Origin: Selaginella moellendorffii
Taxonomy: Eukaryota; Streptophyta; Lycopodiopsida; Selaginellales; Selaginellaceae
Assembly (NCBI RefSeq): GCF_000143415.4
Contig: NW_003314281.1
Coordinates: 1,620,983-1,684,982, forward strand
DNA length: 64,000 nt
Direction: 5' to 3'
The notes under the pieces are model-generated. The model worked only from the letters and a program-made list of their open reading frames with translations, did not search any database and was not told where the DNA came from. The translations under genes were made by a program, and so were the position numbers. Shown here piece after piece: positions 57,730-64,000 of the stretch; positions within the stretch are counted from its first letter, which is position 1; every line of letters starts with the position of its first letter.

Positions 57730-59117
57730 TTACATATCCCAGACCCTGTTAGCGCCTGGGTGGTGATACGGCGGATACGGAGGAATCACCCCAGGATGGT
57801 GCGCCCCAAACATGTCAAAGCGACCCATCCCTGGATGCATGAAGTGCGGATAGCTAGAAACCGGAGGAAAATGATCTGCATCCAAAAGAAGACGAAGTAA
57901 GCTCCCGTAGAAACTGTGACTCGAACACCTCAAATTTAAAGACCTCTTCTGTTGTAGCCCGAGGGAGGAGATCCTTTGTAGGAATCACGCGGCCTAGGGG
58001 AATAGTACTGTCTATCCTGTCTATCGTAGCCTCGTCTCTCGGATGGGGAATATGACCTGCCAAACACGATGGAAAACAGAAGATAAATTAGACTTAGATT
58101 ACCTGGAATGACGACGACGTCTAGGTGAAGCCGACGGATGCCTCGGTGACCGCGAACGAGATCGCGAGCGACCTGCAAGCTACAAGCTAACAAGATGTCC
58201 AGAAAAAGAAAATAGAACCTCTTCGAGGGGACCGCCTTGAGCTTGGCCTGTCCCTATACATAACAAGAACAACGCTCAGTCTGATCCACTTGAGAGAAGT
58301 CTTGGAATGACTTGACGGGAAAAAGAATACCTTGACGTTTCCTTCATTCTCATCTCTGCTGGCTTCTTCCGGGTTTCTTCGGCAAAAACCACTGAAACTT
58401 CACGGCCCCTGATGAGCTGGTGATTCATCTTGTACTGCGCTTCAATGGCATCGCGAGGATCGATGAACTGTACAAAGCCGAATCCCCGAGGCTCTCTGCA
58501 AGATGCGGTGCGAGTTACACATTTCACTTGGCAACTTCTAAGACGAGTGGAACCAAACAGCTGCCAGGCCAGGGTCTTTTAGAATCTATCTCGACTTGGT
58601 AGTCTTCACCACTGAACTTCAAAAAGATGCTAAAGAAGAACGCCACTATCTCCCCAAGAACTACAGCTTAGCTACAAAGACCATCTTCAAGTCTGACCTT
58701 CTCTTGCTTCTCATCTTGAGATCTTCTCACGGCCCTTCATTCAACACTAAAGTCTCAGCAAATGTGAACTTTTTCTTTTTCTACTTTAGTCTAAACAAGC
58801 AAAGAAAAGAAAAACACACCCAAGCATCACGCCCCAAGCGCTTACCCGGAGTAGAAGTCCTTGGGAAGATACACATCCTTGACAGCTCCATAGCGCTCGA
58901 ATGGGCCTCTCAGATCATCCGCCCTGGAATGGCAAAGAATCAAACCACTGCCCACAAAAGAGGATTTGTACCTCGTGTCACGCGAGATATTTCGGACCAG
59001 CAGGCTTGTCGGCGGCTCCCCGCGGCCTCCTCGCGGGCTTGAGCTGCGGCGCCGGCTGCCACCGCTCCGCCGGGACGATGGCGGAGGGCTCTCGTAGGGA
59101 CTTCGTCGCCGCTGCAT
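57730..59117 (-). CDS. SR splicing factor, SCL30/SCL33 type
   Basis: Seven exons on the minus strand: 59117-58972, 58923-58846, 58495-58331, 58253-58219, 58172-58103, 58056-57944 and 57875-57730; the frame closes at 250 residues. A short basic N-terminal extension (RRSGGSRRRSSSPRGGRGE) precedes one RRM, with RNP2 as LLVRNI (39-44) and RNP1 as RGFGFVQF. An Arg/Ser region (GRSRSRSRSPRHPSASPRRR) and a Tyr/Pro/His-rich tail follow. The N-terminal extension before the RRM is typical of the plant SCL subfamily, which acts in spliceosome assembly and splice-site choice. The 350-bp intron inside the RRM (58496-58845) is by far the longest here; long RRM introns in plant SR genes are often alternatively spliced to control their own level. 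Confidence 0.9.
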
Positions 59118-59132
59118 CTGATTCGCTAAGGT

Positions 59133-59143
59133 AAAACCCTACT
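59133..59143 (-). promoter_or_regulatory. Telo-box near the SCL gene start
   Basis: AAAACCCTACT, 16 bases upstream of the SR protein start codon. Confidence 0.45.
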
Positions 59144-59149
59144 CTTCGA

Positions 59150-60774
59150 GCTAGGTCTTCGTAATAAAGTTTTTCTATAAAAAAGTAAAACTCTCTTTAC
59201 TCCATTCATTTGAATATTATTCTTTTTATATTTCGTATTATTTCTAATCACAGTTACATCTATCATTACAATCTTTAAAAATATTTTTCTTATTTCTACA
59301 CGTCAAGATAGGTTTTTGGTTTGCTAAAAAGGTGAATATGCCTAGGATATGCTTGCATAGCTCTATATCTAATGTTTAGAATAATAAACCATTTTCCAAG
59401 ATTAACTAAAGTTACCGTGCTTTTCAATTCTTTGTGAATTATTGCTTTTTGAACCACCAACTTCCACAACTTAACAAGCAAGTACGAAGCTAGAAACATG
59501 AGTGTTTGTGTGGCTAGAACACAATGATGTTGTTTATATTGCCAATTTGATGTTTCATGAGAAAAAGTTGTGGTGATTTATCCTCAAGCCAAGACTGAAA
59601 GTCAAGCACATGGAATCAAGTTTAGATTAATTTATTGATGTAATACCAAAGACCTCATAATAGTAGTTTATTTTTTGTTTTCTTTATACTTAAAATATCA
59701 AAATATATTCTTTAATCTAATAGTTTATGCTAATATTTTTATTTATGACTAATACAATCTCTCCCCCTTCCATACATATAAATACTTAGAGTGCATAATT
59801 CTTATTGATCACTTCAAATCATAAGTTCAAAATATTTCTTAATTGTAAATAACCAAAGGGAATTACTTTGGGAGATGATCCATTAAGGTTCAAATATAAA
59901 GAAAAGGGCCTATGAATAAAAGTGTATATTTTTTTCAATTGAAGGATAATTAAGGTTAAGTGTCCTTAAGTTTGAATAATATTGAGTTGGGTGACCTCCC
60001 AAAAAATTTAAAAAACTCAAGAGCTTACACTAGTTTTGTCATCCATATCAATAATGGATTCATTTGAGAAGTTGATATATTCCATAGGGATTTGATATTT
60101 TGGATTTGATGAGCTTCATTAAGAGTCAATACATTAGATAGTTGTTTATTAGGATTTATCTTTGATAAGACTCAGGAATGGGTATTGATAGGCCTTTGTC
60201 TTTTGCTTTAATTTGTTTATAATAGCACTTAACAATCAATTATTGATATGTCTCCATTTATAGTGACATATAGCTATAATCTAAAGTATTCCATAAGTTT
60301 GACTTTGGCTTTGGTTCAAGTGCCTTCTAGAGCCCTAAATCCCTAAGACCATAGAGTATTCTTAAAATATTCCTATAGTTTATATCATTCTCCCCTCTTA
60401 TGAACTAACTATAGATATCAGTCTTTAAAAAGTTAAATAAGCCTCATATAAGGGAGTCTAAGGTGATATAACCATGGAGAAAAGTTATACAAATGGCAAT
60501 ACCAATGTTGTAACAAATGGCCAAAAGCAATATAGTTTTCTCAAATAACAATATAGTTATGGAAACAAGAGATTAAAAATAGAACAATGGTTTAAATCAT
60601 ATAGTAATATGGTTATAGAACTCAATTCTTCCTTTTCTTAAGAATGTCATCCAAGTCATAACCAAAACTCGAAAACACTTTCTTTATGTCATCTTTAGCC
60701 TTCTATATAGCTTTGTTTAATTAGTCATTCTATTGAACTAACAACTCCTAAGTTATCTTACAACATGTCTTCAC
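59150..60774. other. AT-rich transposon debris
   Basis: The gene island ends abruptly within about 40 bases of the SR gene's start. The stretch holds one reverse copy of the dispersed repeat (59820-60015). No gene seen. Confidence 0.5.
59820..60015 (-). repeat. Dispersed repeat family, copy 2
   Basis: Reverse complement of the family at 17615-17815. It contains AAAGGGCCTATGAATAAAAG and TTGGGTGACCTCCCAA. Confidence 0.7.
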
Positions 60775-61385
60775 CAACCTTTGAGCAAAAGGATAGGAGC
60801 ATGGAGCAATGTTGGAATAATCTTAAAGTTTCTAACATTCTAATGCTAGAACCAATACGTAAAATAAAGTTAGGTGTTATTTCAACATACCAAAACACAA
60901 GGATATGAGTACTCCACTAGCTAACATGATATAGAACTTAGGTTTAGACCCAAGTTACACACAAAACAAAGACACACATGCAAGCAGAAGTTAGACTATA
61001 CCTTAGGTTAATCGGCCAAATCATATCTACCCACTATCCCTACAAAAATTTATTAAATATGAAATAGTGCTAAATTGTGAATTTAGATGTGGGAACAACA
61101 CTATTGTGTTCAGAAAAATCTCTAAATTTTGTAAAATACAAAACTAGCAAATCTAAATAGTTTCCATAAATAGTCAATGGGACCAAACAAAACCAATACA
61201 TGAAGCAATGATAGCAAGGGTGTCTTGGCAAACATGCTAAGTTATCACCTAATAAATATTGAGGGACCAAACTCAATATCATAAGGGTTCCCAACATTAA
61301 CAAGTGCAAATCAATGAATGAGTTTTTCTAATCATATCAAGTATGTTTGACTAATAGCACTTAGAAATTCCATTTTTATGTTAGA
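60775..61385 (-). mobile_element. Truncated LTR copy, minus strand
   Basis: Parallel to 390-1325 of the first LTR: GAACTTAGGTTTAGACCCAAG, TACCCACTATCCCTAC and the ATTGTGTTCAG block. It is C/G-depleted like the copy at 4280. It has lost the C-run segment and both ends. Confidence 0.65.
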
Positions 61386-61860
61386 TGACCTTCTAGGAAG
61401 TCCATATTCAACAGCTTACATTATGATAAGGGAATATCATTTTTGTAAGTTGAGTGACACCTAGAGCAACAACAGTGGCTAACTTTGTTGGTCATTTTCT
61501 TGTCGATAAAGCCCAAATATTAGGTATACGAATAATAGTGTATTTGCGTTAGATAAAGTTAACTCATTTAAGTTGGTGCATTTTTCACAAAGAGTGAACA
61601 CTGTTAACTTTTTTTTAGGTTGTTTCCTTGGTGGTGGTCTAGACTAGAGTATGTATTGATAAGGATGTCAATATTTTTTAAGTAGAAGAGAGTGTTGCAA
61701 ATGTGATTATAGGTATCAAAAGTTACATGTCGGCAAGTCCTTTTAAATATTTTTTCTTTATTGCTATGATGGCAGGAGGTTGGTATTATTAAACCCTTTT
61801 TAAAATATCTACCTAAACTAGTTGAGAAACTGGTCTTTACATGTGCATTTCAGCATTATT
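61386..61860 (+). mobile_element. Retroelement 3' internal end joined to an LTR start, plus strand
   Basis: Bases about 61430-61692 match 2065-2334. From 61693 (TGTTGCAAATGTGATT) the sequence follows the LTR start at 2335 through GATGGCAGGAGGTTGGTATT. The polypurine tract has decayed to AAGTAGAAGAGAG. The same order, minus LTR then plus 3' end then plus LTR, is seen at 160-3468. Confidence 0.65.
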
Positions 61861-62015
61861 CAAACTCAATGATGCTTAACCCTAAGTATCATAAGATTCT
61901 TAACCAATTAGAAAAGAGGATGCATTTTTATTCATGGGCCCTTTCTTTTTATATTTGAATTCTTATGAATCATTTTTTGAGTCATTCCTTTTGGTTGCTT
62001 ATAATTCACTATATT
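61850..62015 (+). repeat. Dispersed repeat family, copy 3
   Basis: Shares TTCTTAACCAATTAGAAAAG and TTCATGGGCCCTTTC with the copies at 17615, 59820 and 62235. Confidence 0.75.
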
Positions 62016-62234
62016 TTCCTACAAGTTCATACTTTCATGGACGGAAGCTGAGAGGCACAGCTCTTCTAAGAGCCTCACTCTCTTGACACTTGACCCAAGG
62101 TCTCTTGACAGTTTACCCCTCAAGTTGAGTTCAGTTAGAGGCAAATTAGACTTACTAAATATCAATCTCAACATATGATGTGGTTCTCATAAGCTAACCA
62201 ATAAAGTCAAACTTGAAACCCCTTTAATAATAAA

Positions 62235-62435
62235 TATAACTTCTTGAATTTAAACATCCTGAGAGGTCACTTAACCCACTACTATTCAAATCCAAAGATG
62301 CTTAACCCAAAATATTCAAGACTCTTAATTGGTTGGAAAAAGGGGTGCACTCTTATTTATGGGCCCTTTCTCTCTATATTTGAACCCTTATTGATTATCT
62401 TTTAAATCATTCTCTTTGGTTATTTATATATAGAT
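62235..62435 (+). repeat. Dispersed repeat family, copy 4
   Basis: Shares GATGCTTAACCC, TTTATGGGCCCTTTCTC and CATTCTCTTTGG with the other copies; about 220 bp after copy 3 in the same orientation. Confidence 0.75.
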
Positions 62436-62449
62436 GATGTAGAGAGAGA

Positions 62450-63010
62450 AGATAGAGGCCCTATTCTTCATGAGTAAACAAACAAAACCTATTAATAAAG
62501 TTTATATAGACTTTTGTAAATAGGCAATTAGAGTTGTTTATATGGTCCGGCCCTTTAAATGAAATAAGGAACATTGACAAAGAAACGGGTGATGTGATAA
62601 CTAAAGATTTCACCATGTACACGAAATGTCGAAGCCAGTCTACCTATACTAACCCAAACTTAAAAACCTAAAAATGGACAATATCAAAGTCAGAGACAAT
62701 GATATTTTAGAGACCAAATTATTAGTGAATAAGATTTATATTAGAACATAAAAGTATTCCAGCTAAGGTATCATTTGATAAACCAAGATTATAGGATAAA
62801 AACCACCAAGATCATTAGAGGTTAAAGTCACAAGAGCAAATATTCAATAGCAAATATATCATTAAGAAAACTCAATAATAAAACTTAACTACCAAAGATT
62901 GCAAATAAACAACTTATGAAAAACATCTCAAAGAATATAAAGTATCATTAATTGGTAAGCAAAATGTAAAAGGAAATAACATTCAAATCTATCGAAATTA
63001 ATTGTAGTAA
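62450..63010 (-). mobile_element. Retroelement internal fragment (inverted relative of 1500-1850)
   Basis: Reverse complements of several stretches of 1500-1850 appear here, for example around TTAGAGACCAAATTATTAGTG and AACTTAACTACCAAAGATTG. No coding frame is left. Confidence 0.5.
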
Positions 63011-64000
63011 CAATCAACAAAGTAAAATGAATATTGTAAGGGCAAATAAATGCTTGTTTATGCAACCATCACACTAAGCAATCTGAATAAATCTTAGTTA
63101 ATAATTCAAAGGAACTAAAGTTGCTCAAGCAAGTGTTAGCAACATCTTACTAATAACTTAAACCCAATAGACCAATCCAAAGTAAACCACGAAGAATATG
63201 TGGTAATGTAAAAAGCCAAAAACCATCAAAGAGGACAATTAACCATCATGAAAGATCATTAATCTTCTTATCAATAGTGATGCATAATCAATAATAATCT
63301 ATCATCCCAAAGAACAGCAATGTAAAAAACCAAACTCCCTAAGGTGTCATATGTTAAATGTGTAAGTGATTAAATTTTTCATTTTACTTTAGTCACTTAA
63401 CTGCACCTCCGACCACTTGGAGGAATCTCACTTACAACCTTTATAAGTCTTATTCTGGACATAGGGCTTACTAGCCCCGAGAATGGCATCCATGCCACCA
63501 CTGACATATCAGCCTATTATATTAAGGCCATACCTATTCACCTTTGTCACACTGTGATCCAACACCACCTATATCACAGTCCCATCTCTCAAAGGTTGGG
63601 CTATCTATCTATGAGTGATCACCCTAGATCCACTTCTTCACATCCTTCCATAGATATGGGAAATAACCTTCCCCAATATCCCTTTTTCAGTCCTCACCAA
63701 GTTCCTTTCTGTCCATGGTTGTATTCACCAACACTACCACTAAATCAAGGCTTATAGGCCCGACCACTAAGTCCCACTATCCTTTGGGACTTCCTCACCA
63801 TATGACTGCCTTCTTGGTTACTACACCAAAGGACTACTTTTCTTCATTTCCACAATCCAGGATTTTGGGACAACATTTAGGAACACCGTGGCCCTACATA
63901 AGCCTTATGGGTACTCTCCCCACTTTCTGCCTTTAGGTGCTCTAGCCATGGGGCTAGAGCAAAGTTTTGTTGAGCCATGCCAGGTATCCAAGTAAGTAAT
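63011..64000. other. Unannotated end of window
   Basis: AT-rich at first, then a more C-rich stretch (63400-63960) with two short open frames (63554-63757 and 63715-63936) that I cannot assign. Pro, Ser and His richness argues for transposon gag or chance rather than a gene. Confidence 0.3.

Overview
The window is nuclear DNA of a land plant. It carries plastid-targeted proteins (acyl carrier protein, serine hydroxymethyltransferase, LPA2, a rhomboid-like protein), an SCL-type SR splicing factor, PPR and LRR receptor-like sequences, a DUF863-like protein and telo-box motifs (AAACCCTA) at gene starts. Introns are very short, mostly 40-130 bp. Genes are packed with about 100 bp between some of them, and dense gene islands alternate abruptly with AT-rich retrotransposon debris. 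This fits a compact early-diverging vascular plant such as the lycophyte Selaginella; the genus is an inference.

Layout. 1-6.5 kb: decayed Ty3/gypsy-type LTR elements (three LTR copies, one with an adjoining tRNA-iMet-type primer-binding site and one with a polypurine tract) and a 100-base assembly gap. 6.6-11.1 kb: a PPR pseudogene, an unrecognised ORF and a broken LRR receptor-like protein copy. 11.1-19.6 kb: AT-rich debris with a second gypsy remnant (gag, zinc knuckle, protease and RT fragments) and two purine-rich minisatellites. 19.6-22.2 kb: the better LRR receptor-like copy. 22.6-59.1 kb: a gene island. 59.2-64 kb: transposon debris that repeats families seen at 1-6 kb and 17 kb.

Gene island in order: rhomboid-like protein (-), DUF863-like protein (-), an empty or unresolved stretch at 28.3-32.4 kb, ribosomal protein uS8/S15a (-), LPA2 (+), plastid SHMT (-), plastid ACP (+), a small SWADQWD protein (-), FAD monooxygenase (+), a complete 36-exon TRRAP/Tra1 gene (+), a protein kinase (-), two GDSL esterase/lipases (-) and an SCL-type SR protein (-). 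For each multi-exon gene I chose splice sites so that the frame closes; the totals are exact multiples of three and match expected family lengths. Several genes form divergent pairs with short shared promoters (S15a/LPA2, SHMT/ACP, small protein/monooxygenase).

Most striking observation: the two LRR copies (8.4-10.9 kb and 19.6-22.6 kb) each carry a different short inversion. In the long-ORF copy a 259-bp inversion at 22160-22418 removes the C-terminal LRR cap, membrane segment and tail from the sense strand and places them, still readable, on the antisense strand. In the broken copy a 182-bp inversion lies inside the LRR region at 9971-10152. Each copy keeps the ancestral orientation where the other is inverted.
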